Shown here: piece by piece, positions 22,311 through 33,093 of the stretch
Position numbering within the stretch: the first letter of the stretch is position 1
Layout: every line of letters starts with the position of its first letter
Assembly (NCBI GenBank): GCA_933228675.1
Contig: OW121741.1
Coordinates: forward strand, 72,118,629 to 72,182,628
Direction of reading: 5' to 3'
DNA length: 64,000 bases
Source of the DNA: Stomorhina lunata
Taxonomy: Eukaryota; Arthropoda; Insecta; Diptera; Rhiniidae
Notes under the pieces: model-generated
Databases searched by the model: none
The model's input: only the letters and a program-made list of their open reading frames with translations
Told to the model about the DNA's origin: nothing
Made by a program: the position numbers and the translations under genes

Positions 22311-23848
22311 AGATTAAAACTTGTTTGTTTGTGCAGTAAAGTTCAGTGCAAATTTTGTGGCAATCGGTTCTCATTTGACCAGAGTCCTTTAAACGGAAAT
22401 GAGTTAAATATACGAAATGATAAAAAAGTTCAATGTAACAAAATTGTATTAACTTATTCCCATCAGGGATGGCAAACGTGATACAATTGTACTTGTTTTG
22501 ATACATTTTAAATCTGATTGGTACCGTGGTACTACTGAGTCCTACTTGACACAATTTGCAATTTTAAATTTTTATTATTTAATTATAGTTATAAGCATAG
22601 AAGAATATATAGAAGGTCGTCAGCTGATCCACTAAAATTTAGTATTCTACTAAATCACACGTAAACAAAATAAAAGCTTTTTTAACAAACAGAAAAGCTT
22701 TTTGCACTCAAAATTTTGTTTGAATAATTCCGCGAAATTTTGAATGAAACGCACTGTTGTAAATTGCACACATAAAATGTTATTTTTTTTAAATATTTTA
22801 ACATTATTTTAATGTAGAAACACTTTTTATTTTTTACAAACTGAAAATTTTTTTATTTTGTTTTCTTTCGACATTCTATTTTTTGTTTTGCTTAATTTAT
22901 ATTGAGCAAGTAGGGCTGCAATTTTTGGTATTAAAAAAAATGAATGAAATTTAAAATAAAAGATTGTTTATACATTTTAATTAAAAAAAAGATGAATTTC
23001 TTAAGAATATATCCTAAAATTACTGAAAAAATCTTGAAGAAAATTTGCGTCCCATCATATCATACTTTTTTGTGCAACTGTTTGTATTCATTAAGAAAAG
23101 TAAAAGCTCTTTTTAAGCTTACCGATACCATATTACTGATCCGTACTTTTGACATGTCCCAAGTGTACTTTGACATTTCGTTGACTTTCTAGGTATTTAT
23201 TTATTCTATGGTTATAAGTTTATAGTTATAAGTTTTTGGAAGACTAAAACTGTATACTGATTTTCATAAGTGGCTAAAAGGAACGATTAACTTTCTATCC
23301 TTTTGGCCTGATGTTAGTAACATATAGGAATGGGTGTGCGACTAACTTATAGTATTCCGATTGACTCTAAGTTTATTTTAAGTTCAAGTACAATTTTAAA
23401 GGCATTTCTATAGGTTGATTACTACAGGTACTTTCTACAGGACCAGAACCCTGTAAAAGTGGGTATAAGACCATTTATATTACTCGATTTCAATTGGAAG
23501 ATATTTATTAATTAGTTTTCATTACTCGAAACCCATGTTTTACCGAAAATTGGTTATTATGAACTTCATTTGTGAAATTTTAATCGATTTTCGGATCAAA
23601 CGGGATCAAATTAGATCCAAAGGAATAATTTTTTTGAAGCCGACTTGTTAAATTTTTGATTTATAAAAAATTTGACAATCATGATCTAAAAAGTACATTT
23701 TGTTTTCATATTTGGTATAAAATCAAGAAAGTCATTTTCCATCCCTGATTCTTATTTGTTGTAAATATCAAAAGGGCCCTGTTTAAAATTTTTTTTATAA
23801 AATTTTTTTCTTGAGTGATTTCAAAAAATCGCTTTTGTTCAGCCTAAC
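22311..23848. other. AT-rich stretch without recognised gene
   Basis: Contains TTTGTGGCAATCGGTTCTCA at about 22350, possibly a last trace of a Helitron body. Otherwise no recognisable element, RNA or coding frame. Confidence 0.35.
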
Positions 23849-24401
23849 CACAGAACATTTAAAGTCGGCTTTAAGCCAAAAAACTCGACTTTATTTTGAA
23901 AATCTTACCACAAAACAAATTTTAAATTAAATTCATTTTAAAAACTAAAAAAAGCTTTTTTTCTTTTGAATATTTTTCATTTTGTGATCCGCTGGAAAAA
24001 AATGTTAAGTCGAAATTGGAAATTTTTCACAATTTTCAGTCATTACATACATTTTAAAGTTAATTTCTTTAAAGCAGGTTGGGATCATATCACAATTGTT
24101 GCTTTCTATTATTATTTCGGAAAAAATATATTTTTTTTTGTAAAAACTGATGAAAAAATCATATTATGAAAAAAATTAAAATTTTAATTTATGCTGTTTT
24201 GTCTAATGAACACAAAATTTTCTTAATATTTTGTTTTTGGAATTTTTCCAAATTTTATTTTATTATTTCTATTTATTGAAGAAAGCTTTTGTAATATTTT
24301 TAAAGTCTTATTTGAAAAATGTCTTATGGTACGAAAAATTACAAAAGTCGACTTAAAAATAAGGTCGATTTTACATAAAATCGACTTTAAACTTTGTAGT
24401 G
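23849..24401. mobile_element. Foldback MITE with TCGACTTT arms
   Basis: The left end CACAGAACATTTAAAGTCGG and the right end, reversed, CACTACAAAGTTTAAAGTCG share a TTTAAAGTCG core. This is followed by further CTCGACTTTATTTT / TCGACCTTATTTTT similarity, so about 55 bp of each end pair imperfectly. The interior is AT-rich and non-coding. No clear target-site duplication is seen, so the class is unresolved. Confidence 0.5.
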
Positions 24402-24612
24402 CTAGAGTAAAAATTTGGTTATACCCCTAGTATACAATATAGTTACAGTTCACATTTGACCTTGTCCGACTTAAATTATTCTTTACTTTATAGAGTCAAA
24501 ATCTATTCAAATTTAAAAGCTTGTTTAGGTCTATCTCGTAAAGTCTAGGAGATATTAAATCATTTATTTATTAGTTATTCTTTTATTAATCTTTTTCATC
24601 TCATAAATTTAG

Positions 24613-24743
24613 ATGGATTCAAACAAAATTGAAGACCCATTTTCCTTTAAAGTTCGGTGTGACGGACAAAAAGTTTTTTTTGCAAGTTGTGCACTTAGTA
24701 AATTTGCATTGGGTCATCAAAAGACCCCTAACGTAATAGCAGG
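24613..24743 (+). other. Candidate small coding exon (44 codons)
   Basis: An ATG at 24613 sits directly after a pyrimidine-rich TTTTTCATCTCATAAATTTAG acceptor-like string. The frame reads MDSNKIEDPFSFKVRCDGQK and on to TPNVIAG. It reaches a stop at 24745-24747 that overlaps a donor-like AGG/GTAAAG at 24744. Compared with the surrounding AT-rich DNA it has mixed composition and no low-complexity run. I do not recognise the peptide, no partner exon is visible, and it may be chance. Confidence 0.2.
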
Positions 24744-24799
24744 GTAAAGCCTTTCAGTAATTATGTTAGAATTTTATTTATATTTTTTGAAATCGTTCT

Positions 24800-25330
24800 A
24801 TTTGGTACCCTTCACCATAGTAGTCAAGTGTGCACCAATTGGCAAATTTTTTTTCTTAACTCAGAGACATATTTGAGATTAATTTTCTTGTGACATCAAC
24901 TGTATCTCGAGGCTAAAGTTAATTTCCGATATGGGTGATTGGTTTAAATGTGATCCGATTGCCACGAACAGAAAGACTTATTCTTGCAATGTTTATCAAA
25001 AATGGAAATGATTGTTAAATTTATAAGCATTTTTGTGTTTTTCGGGGTATTAAGAGTTTATGCTAGGTATATTCGAAAATGGGCCGATTGCAACAAGATT
25101 TGTTACTCTGTGTATGAATACTAAAAGTAATGTTCTAACTTTATTTTACAGATGGAAAAAGACAAGATTTTTATTCAGGGAATTTATTTCTGCAGGAGGT
25201 ACCCGAAATTATAATCCGAATTTTTCAATTTCCAATTAAATTTATCAAAATGAAAGTGTCAGACTTATATTTTTTTATGTTTTAAACATCGGCCCAGTCT
25301 TAGGGTGGTGAAGGCTATAATGAATTAGTA
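24800..25330 (-). repeat. Strongly decayed Helitron (DINE-1-like)
   Basis: The left end GGTACCCTTCACCATAGTAG and the right end GGGTGGTGAAGG bracket about 500 bp. Inside are GGGCCGATTGCAACAAGA, GGAGGTACCCGAAATTATAA and GGCCCAGTC, which are diverged forms of blocks in the minus-strand copy at 33.4-34.2 kb. No microsatellite remains. Confidence 0.5.
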
Positions 25331-25480
25331 CATTTTTGGTGTGGAAGTCTACAGACAATAAAAAATATATATGTATGTATTTGCATTTATTATGTATTTT
25401 ATTTAAAATGATAATTTTTCCGCTTTTACACTTAACGGATTTTGAAAAGCTCATGCATATAAATTTTTTATACACATGTA

Positions 25481-26178
25481 CAGTCGAGTACGGTTATAAC
25501 GAACTCCGCGGGACCGAGGAGTTTAGTTCGTTATAGCCGAATTTCGGTATAACCCGACTTAATATTTCATTCACGTAAAAATAATGAAAGAGCATATTTT
25601 AACGTTAAATTCAATTGCTTTATTAGTAATTACCCCTTTGGGGTAATCTTTCAATAAATTTGGCAACGTGATTGTTTTCCATTGCTCTGTCATATGAGGA
25701 AGGACTACATTCAACTCTCCGCTAATGGATTTATAAATGATGTCATGACGTCTTTTAAATTTACCTAGCCAAGATGGGTTTGGGGAGAAATTTACTCCTA
25801 AGCGATTTGACAGTAATTCAGTTTTTTCCATTAGCAAAGGTCCATTGACTGGCAAATTTTGTGCCCGGCATTGTTGAAACCATATCAGCAAGGCCTTTTC
25901 AAGATTTTCGTATTTAGAATTATTTGATTATAAATAAAAAAAAAACTTTTGAAAATTTTGCTTTTTTTTGGTTATTATAAGCGTGTAAATTTACATTGTT
26001 TTCCAATTTGGGGACCGGAAATAAGTTCGTTATTAACGAAAAGTCGCTATATCCGGTGTTCGTTATAACCGTCACAATTTGTATGCAATACTTTAGCAAA
26101 ACTGTCGGGACCAGAGAAGTTGTTCGTAATAAACGTTAATTCGTTATAAGCGGTGTTCGTTATAAACGTACTCGACTG
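25481..26178 (-). mobile_element. Deleted Tigger/pogo element 1
   Basis: TA (25479-25480, 26179-26180) flanks ends CAGTCGAGTACGGTTATAAC and, from the right, CAGTCGAGTACGTTTATAAC. Each end carries further GTTATAACGAA copies: three near the left and five near the right, with variants such as TTCGTTATAAGCGG. The interior retains only the N-terminal DNA-binding part of a transposase. Confidence 0.9.
25571..25920 (-). pseudogene. Tigger/pogo transposase N-terminal remnant
   Basis: Reads YENLEKALLIWFQQCRAQNL then GPLLMEKTELLSNRLGVNF and SWLGKFKRRHDI. This is the CENP-B-type helix-turn-helix of pogo/Tigger transposases. It is followed by TEQWKTITLPNLLKDYPKGV, the linker that normally leads into the first catalytic Asp. 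The frame then leaves the family: the entire DDE domain has been deleted. The piece is a binding domain without a nuclease. Confidence 0.82.
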
Positions 26179-26180
26179 TA

Positions 26181-27129
26181 TTTTATTTCTATACGTATGT
26201 ATGTATGTATATTTATACAATATAATCCATACATACATTTGCAAGTGTTAGAAAAATTAAATTTTAATTTACACAAGGAAGTTAACGTATACATATTTTG
26301 TTTGTGTTGGACACAAAAATTGAAAATCCATCGCATGAAGTAAAACAACATTTGAAATCCCTTAAAACAATAAATTAAAAGTCATAATATGTGCAAAATA
26401 TGCTTAAAAAGTTCCAATACATACATCATTTTTGTTTTTCCATTAAATTTCGAACCAGTCTAATAAAAACATAGTACACAAGTATCTATGCAAGTGTGTA
26501 TCTGTAACTGTAGTTGTGTATACCCATGGGCGGATGTTTGTATTTCCTAACAGAAACATTATTGTTTCTTGTGCTTCTGCATCCTTTTAGCATGAATGTG
26601 CTTTTGTAGTCACATTTACTATACGAGTATATTTATATTTTTTACTTACGATTTATGATTCTTTTCTATGTTTTCGAAATAGGTACGAACAAGAGACCAT
26701 TCATGTACCTTGTTCTATGTGTCATGACCAAATGTTGCGTTTATGTGTATGTAAAGTGTAAAATTATTTATATGTGTTTATTTATTAAAAAAAGTATGTA
26801 TAGCTTATGAAAGCCTAACTAAAAGATCCTTTTTACTGCTACAACAATAACAACAAACGTGGACTTTTAAAAAATTACTTTAAAATAAATAAAAATTAAA
26901 AGAAGGATATTTGTAGACGTTCGCACCAAAACTAACTTAAATCATTTTAAGTAAATTTAATTTTTATAGAATTTTTAACTATAATTTGTTAAAAATGCTG
27001 ATTTTCTCTTCATGGGATTTGTTAGCGCTTAAAGTCAAAAAACGATGGCCTGAGTTATCTACTTAGTTATTTTCATCGTTTTTAAAACTTTTGGCTTTTT
27101 TGAGATTCCGTGTAATGTAACCTTAGAAG
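26181..27129. other. AT-rich stretch without recognised gene
   Basis: Simple ATGT runs near 26190-26215 and otherwise featureless AT-rich sequence. No supported gene, RNA or inverted ends. Confidence 0.4.
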
Positions 27130-27500
27130 ACCATTGGCCAAATAACCTCATTCGATATTGATCGAAATGTATGATATTTCAGAAAAATTTGTGCAGCATA
27201 CTTTAAGGATAATCTAAATATAATGTAACATATAAAGTTTACTGCATTGTAACTTATTTCTCAAAAGGTCGCTAGTAGTAAAAAATTTAATTTATACTAA
27301 ATGCTTTGACTAACAAACAAACATGTTTAGATATTACTATTTATTAAACTTTTTGCAAAATAAATTAGTTTGAAAATCCCTAAGGTATGTTACACGTTTG
27401 ATAATATTGCAAAGAAAAGATCAGGGGCCAAATTACCGCATTCAATATCGATCAAAAACTCAGACTTTTATGCGAATATTGTGAAGTATACTTTAGGGAT
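27130..27500. repeat. Foldback interspersed repeat, second copy
   Basis: Shares ATATTGATCGAAATGTATG, GTGCAGCATACTTTAAGGAT, CCTAAGGTATGTTACACG and GGGGCCAAATTACCGCATTC with the repeat at 5.7-6.4 kb. The order is altered and the CTGTGG MITE is absent. It is non-coding. Confidence 0.5.
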
Positions 27501-28059
27501 GTTCAAAGCAGAGACCGAATATTAATACTTTTAAAACAATATTTTCATATTTTAATCCATACAAAAACAATCATTGAAGTTTAAAAAATAATAAAAATCC
27601 CTAAAGATTTTTAATTGTTCGAAAAATTTTGTATCGTTTTTCAATCCGATGAAAATAAAAAATAGAAAAATCGTTTATGATATTTATCAGTTCAAAACAA
27701 TTTTCATCTTTTTTCATCCGATGAAAAAAAATTTTGATAGAAAATATTCAAATTTTATTTCTGTATTTGGTTTCATTCATCATAATGTTCTTGCATAGAT
27801 TAGGCAACTCCAAAATCCTTGCGCCAGCTGCCGTAGCAGGGGGATTTCTCGCATGATTACCCCTTGGAGTAATGTTGTTTCTTTCCATGCTTAAAACATC
27901 ATGAGTGCTAAGTCGATGGGTGATGGGTCCAAAGACACAAGCCATGTTTGTGTAGCGAGCCACTCGATCCGAGACTGACGCCCGCTTGCAGCCGCAACTA
28001 ACATGTTGAACAGACGCTGCATTTTCGTACTTTACCAAGTACAATTATCTTTGACCCTT
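27501..28059. other. Unassigned stretch, partly GC-richer
   Basis: About 27780-28050 is noticeably less AT-rich than its surroundings and probably belongs to the LINE fragment that follows. I could not match its translation to a family. A GATGAAAA repeat is present at 27650-27730. Confidence 0.35.
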
Positions 28060-28325
28060 AGACCATATACGTTGGAATCGCTCTAAGATAACTCCCTTTT
28101 ATATTAGCCCTGACCTAGAATCCCACACGGGTTGCTTACCGCATCTAAAACTAGGTTGCTCAGATTTACAGGATGTATCACGAGAAGGTTAGAGTGGGAA
28201 TTGGATACAGTTCTTACCTGGTAGCTAGAGACGCCAGGCAATTGCTGCATCCTCCCGGGCCCTATGCTCCACTGGTAATCAAGGATGACAGAAGAAGATT
28301 TGTCCTGGTATAAAAAGTCTTTAGG
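28060..28325 (+). pseudogene. Possible LINE end fragment
   Basis: Ends with GGCCCTATGCTCCACTGGTA then ATCAAGGATGACAGAAG. This is the complement of a string that marks the end of the LINE fragments at 9.39, 50.74 and 57.6 kb (CCCAGTGGAGCATAGGG). Orientation is opposite to those copies. No domain is recognisable. Confidence 0.4.
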
Positions 28326-28879
28326 ACGTTTAAATAACAATAAATTATTAACAATAATTATTGTTGCAAATTTTATGTTGAAATGGTTTTGCGGGTCAAA
28401 GAAACCACTAATAGTTCCATTAGGACTATTAGGTTTAACTTCGATGTCCTAAAACATTCCAATTAATTGGAAACATATTGATACATTCATTGTTGAAAAT
28501 TTTAAAATTTCAAAAATATTTTATTTTTTCAAAGTCAAAACAGAAGTTCAAAAATAAAGCAATCAATAAAATATTTTTCTGTTCGGATATTTATCATTAA
28601 AGATATTTAAAATTTTCATCATGAGGGATATTTATATTTCCAATATAAATCCCTCATTTTTATTCATCGATCGAAATGAAAATAAATTTTCATCGGCAAT
28701 GATATTTATACTTGATTGATTTAAATAAAACAATATTCGGTCTCTGGTTCAAAGTTACTTCAATGCGAAAAGTTTATTGAAATTTGGTATCCAATTTGGT
28801 TCGTTTTTAAAAATATATGTATATTGTTCAATTAAAACTCTTTTACTATTGTTCATCTTTTGGTAAATAACTTCAAAAA

Positions 28880-29310
28880 ATATAGTAAACTCTGCATCTT
28901 TTAAATAATTTTGATTATCCTTAAAGTATGCTATACAAATGTTTTGAGAATATCTATGATTTCGATCGATATCGAATTTGGCCCCAGATGTGTGTGGTTT
29001 GTTCGCGTTAATATGTTCTTTCAAATGGTCCCAGAGAAAATCCATCAGCGTTAATCACAAGAACAAGGCGGTCAGCAGACATAGACAAATCGAGAAATTA
29101 ACCAAACTTTAGCCAATTATGGCCAGAAAAAATCTGTTATCATGGTTTGGTGGCGTAGAGAATTTACTTGGCTCGTATTTTTGAAACAAAATACTAGCCG
29201 ATACTGCCGTCTGGCCACAAACCTCACCATACTTTCATTTTCCTTGGATATAATACTTTTGTGAGCCCCATATGCGACAATTTTGTTTGTTTACATTCTG
29301 TCAACATTTT
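28880..29310 (-). pseudogene. Mariner transposase debris
   Basis: On the minus strand about 29310-29270 reads VNKQNCRIWGS and about 29045-29000 reads MDFLWDHLKEHINANKPHT. These are the landmarks after the first catalytic Asp and after the third catalytic Asp of the DD41D-type transposases. Between them the sequence is scrambled. About 28890-28995 overlaps a fragment of the 5.7-kb foldback repeat. It is an old, inactive relic. Confidence 0.6.
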
Positions 29311-29484
29311 CTTTTATATATTGTTGTTTTTACTTTTTCGTAAATTTGACCATTTTATACTGTTGTACATATAAAAATACTTTTTATTTATTTCATATGG
29401 TAGCTTTAGTATCTTTTAACAAAATCATATAAGGATGACCTAAAAAACAGTTTCGTCCAAAAACGCAGACATGTTGTTCTACTA

Positions 29485-29735
29485 CAATCAAATCTCGATA
29501 ATTCGGACCCCGATAAAACGTAATTCCCGATAATTCGTAATAAACTGTCGTTCATTAAAAAAAATCTAATTAATTCGTTAAATTTCTACACATTTTGGTA
29601 ACCTCGCTAATTCGTAATTCTTTTTTACCTCTTATAAATCGTAATTGTTTGCTCACTAAATCGAAAACCTTATAATTCGTAAGAAATGTTCAGTCCGTTG
29701 CGATTACGAATTATCGGGAGTCCAAAACCCACAAT
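29485..29735. repeat. Possible pogo-like MITE with ATAATTCG repeats
   Basis: The left end has TCTCGATAATTCGGACCCCG and the right end, reversed, GGACTCCCGATAATTCGTAA. At least six GATAATTCG/TAATTCGTAA motifs lie across 250 bp. The repeated-motif ends resemble the two Tigger elements here. No TA duplication could be fixed. Confidence 0.4.
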
Positions 29736-29741
29736 TTTGGG

Positions 29742-29815
29742 TGCTGTGGCTTAGTTGGTTAGCACGTCGATTACTAAGTATAACATGTCACATAGGGCCT
29801 GGGTTTTGTAATTAT
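29742..29815 (+). repeat. tRNA-like sequence, degraded
   Basis: TGGCTTAGTTGGTTAGCAC fits a pol III A box, and GGGCCTGGGTTTTGTAAT about 30 nt later is a decayed B box. No acceptor stem can be formed, so it is a tRNA relic or SINE head rather than a tRNA gene. Confidence 0.35.
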
Positions 29816-31108
29816 TAAATTTATATTTAAATTATTAATTACCACAGTATCCTCCATCGGCTGTAAGCGTGCAACATTAACACGCTGTCGATTTTAAACA
29901 AAATAAAATTAGCTGTAGAACAAAAAGATTAAATAAGATTAATAATGCGTCTAAAAAACAACAAATGGCGAAACTTAACTCTTCTAAAAGCAGACATGGT
30001 GTGCAATTACAGTCTTAAATAATATAAGGCTTAACATCTCTTTTTCAACACCTCTTCTAACACCTTTTCAAAGATGGGAACCAAATTCGTATAGTTTTTG
30101 CCTGAAATGTGAAAAAATTTGCCAAATTTCAACAATTTAACTTTAACAATCAGCACGAACCCTATTGTGGGAAATGGAATACAAAATGTGTAGAATAAGA
30201 GGTTCCTTTTTTATAATGAATAATTTATAAAAAAATGCATATGATTAATAATAATCATTAGCTATAAAAAAATGTACCAACAATAATTTTTTCATTTTCT
30301 AAAAAGTACCAAACATAAGTTTTCATGTCTGATCTAGCTATTAAAAAATTACGCGATACTACTTATGGACATCATTATTTGTCAAAATAAACTTTTGAAG
30401 TCAATTGCTACTATTTCTATGGTAAATTTAACATTATATTGCCCAATTTGCCGTTTGGCCCCAGTAAATTATCTTGCTTTCTGAAAAAATTAAAAATTTC
30501 TTATCGACATTCTTCCAGCCATATTTTATACTTTTTATAGTGGGAAAGAAGAAGTTCATGGACCGAATTGATCGCCATACATATGGGTTGAAAAGCTTTG
30601 GGCCCGTTGAGTGGGCTCGTATCATAAAAATAAATCAAAATTGAAAATCAGATTTCATATCGAATGTACGACGAATGGGGTTAAGATATGACCTGACCTT
30701 TTTTGAGTTTTTTTCTCCCATTTGTATTTTAACATAATTGAAAAATTAAAAAAATTTTAAATAAGAAAATGTAAAATCTAATGAAAATGTAATAATTTTA
30801 CAATAGCCACAGATTCGAGCAATTATAAGTCGAATCTGAGACGAAAGAAATTTTTGATACTTTTTGTATAATCCTTCCTAATATCTTTTATAGATTTTAA
30901 AATTTTTAATGATGTTTGAAAGTAGGTCATATTAGGAAATACAAAATTCTAAAGTGAACAACCTGCTTGTATTCTAAATAAAAAAATTTAATCCTAATAC
31001 ATAAATATTTAAGTCAACAAAAAAAAATATATCAAAGAGCAACAGAAAAGTTCAAAAGGTGAATGTTATAAAATTGATATTATACCCATATACATATGGA
31101 TGTGTGTA
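29816..31108. other. AT-rich stretch without recognised gene
   Basis: Only AT-rich non-coding sequence is seen, with short poly-A runs. A frame around 30434-30625 is open on the minus strand but matches nothing I recognise. Confidence 0.4.
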
Positions 31109-31171
31109 TATTAGGGTATTTCATTTTTACCAAAGGTTTGTTTTTCACTTGATTTCGCCTTTGCCCCGAGT

Positions 31172-31331
31172 AAAAAATATCGTCACCTGAAATGCAAAAC
31201 GGCGTAACTAACATAAAAATAAAAAAATAATTTTTCATTATTTTTGATGTTCCTAATCAAAGTAAGTCCATAATCAATCAGAAAGTAAATCCATAATCAA
31301 GTCAGTTACGCCCTTTTGCATTTCAGGTGAC
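31172..31331. repeat. Inner inverted repeat, about 28-bp arms
   Basis: CACCTGAAATGCAAAACGGC then GTAACT (from about 31174) is answered by AGTTACGCCCTTTTGCATTT then CAGGTGAC (to about 31331), enclosing about 105 bp. It could be a third-level MITE in the outer element or a structural part of it. Confidence 0.65.
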
Positions 31332-31664
31332 AATATAATATAAAAGTTATATATACCGAATTTTAGAAAGATTTGATGACTTATAGGTTTCATTTTGACA
31401 ACTTATGATCTGGAGACTGGAAAAGATAAAAATTTATGCTATAAAAAAGTTGACTATAAAAAGAAAATTGCAAACTAAGATATAGTTAATAATTTTTGTG
31501 TCTAAAAGTACTAAATAGGTTAATTTAATTCAAATATAATCGAATTTACACACTTCTGTTCATTCTGAAATATGGTACTTTTTTCGTCATTTTCAAAATT
31601 GTAAGTCGTCAAAATGTACAACCGCTAAACATCATACAAATCTTAATAGAATTCGGTATATATA

Positions 31665-32956
31665 AAGAGTGCTCTAAATAAAATTTGTAGTTGGATTTTC
31701 TTAAATAAAAATCAAACCTTTTAATATAAAATCTCTACAAAATACGCAAATATAATGACATATACAAAATCATTTAGCATTAAAATGTTTACTTAGTACT
31801 GGGATTTTGCAAAATTATCGACTTTTTTCGGAAACCCTCCCATTAAAGATTTTACAGTTGCTTCTGATACCTTTTTGGAGCATGTGTTCCACCTGCACTT
31901 AAAATCGGACATGTTCTTGGAAATCTTTCCTGTGTTCTTCAATTTCTTTTTTACCAGAGCCCAATACCTTTCCACAGGCCGAAGTTCTGGACAGTTAGGT
32001 GGATTTGCCTCTCGTGGTACAAAAATGACATTATTCTTTGAGTATGACTCAAGTGCCTTTTTTCCATAATGGCATGATGCCAAATCGGGCCAAAAAATGT
32101 AGTCACTCTGTGCTCTCTTAAAAAGGGTAACAACCGTTTTTGTAGGCACTCCTTTATATAAATTTCTGTGTTTATTGTGCCAGATGCCACAAATACTTTA
32201 CTTCTTTTGCCACAACTGCAAATAGCTTGCCACACGAGAAACTTCTTAGGAAATTTTGTTTGTTTTTTTGTGCGAAACTCTTGCCGAACATTGCCCCTTT
32301 TATCAACAACATAAAAATCTTGACCAGGAAGTTGAGAAAAGTCTGCCAGTACGTATGTTTCATCATCCATCACACAACAGGTGTATTTTTTTAAAAAATC
32401 AGACTTCAATTTTTTCGCTCGTTTTTTTGATTCTAAGTTCTTTATAGCATTGCGATCTGGAACCTTTTGGACTTTGTATGTCTTCAGTCCAGCATAAGCT
32501 TTGACTCTATGTGCAAAATTCGTAGAACATTTCACCGTACGAGCTGCTTTTCTTAAAGAAGTGTTAGGCGCTCTTCGAAAGAGTCGCTCGACTTCTTTTG
32601 CCTTACCAATATCTTTAGGACCTTTTTTCCTCCCTGATCCAGGTTTTCTTTCAATGCTCAGGTTTTCCTCATACCGTCTGATGGCATTAGAAACCATTCG
32701 AGGGTCAACTTTCAAATTTTTAGCTATTTTTTTAAAAGTCCATGACGGATTTTTTTGAAAATCTTTAATTATATTTTCATGAACTTTTTTTTCGCAGCCC
32801 ATTTTGATTGAAATAACTATTGAAAATTAATAATTTCTAAAATAATAGTATCTGACTAACTAACTAAACTAACTTGATCAAAAAATAAATTATTTCTTGC
32901 ACTATGGATAAATTTTGTCTAAAATAGTAAATGCATATTTTTTTTAGAACACTCTT
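31665..32956 (-). mobile_element. ITmD37E element
   Basis: A 1292-bp element with TA on both sides (31663-31664, 32957-32958). The short inverted ends are AAGAGTGCTCTAAATAAAAT and, from the right, AAGAGTGTTCTAAAAAAAAT. The 1.3-kb size and one transposase frame fit the IS630-Tc1-mariner superfamily. It sits inside the outer 60-bp-TIR MITE. Confidence 0.9.
31793..32802 (-). pseudogene. DD37E transposase with a single frameshift
   Basis: Starts MGCEKKVHENIIKDFQKNPS with a paired-like helix-turn-helix (residues about 15-50), a GRKKGP hook (about 57-62) and a second helix-turn-helix (about 75-110). Catalytic blocks are VMDDETYVLADF, IFWPDLASCHYG and CPELRPVERYW. Between the Asp of WPD and the Glu of RPVE there are 37 residues. 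The frame runs from 32802 to a break at 32092-32097, where a run of six A (plus strand) is one base short of what the family reading needs. It then resumes to the stop at 31793. The restored length would be about 336 residues, normal for the family. Only this one disabling change is evident. Confidence 0.88.
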
Positions 32957-33093
32957 TAACATTTATATCACTCGGGACAAAGGCGAAGTCAAATAAAAAA
33001 ACAAACTTTTCGTAAAAACGAAACACCCTAATATTTACATGTAAATACATTCATACGATATTTGTTATCGTCTATCTATGCAAATACATACAT

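Larger units (their letters stand above)
31111..33031. mobile_element. TA-flanked MITE with about 60-bp TIRs, carrying an ITmD37E element
   Basis: The outer ends are TTAGGGTATTTCATTTTTAC and, from the right, TTAGGGTGTTTCGTTTTTAC. Both continue through GTTTGTTTTT to ATTTCGCCTTTG / ACTTCGCCTTTG and CCGAGT, so the arms are about 58 bp. TA lies on both sides (31109-31110, 33032-33033). Without the inner insertion it is about 630 bp and non-coding. Confidence 0.82.

Noticed and set aside
30434..30625. Small frame with some Trp/Tyr-rich content
   Set aside because: No recognisable family, splice signals or element ends; likely chance.
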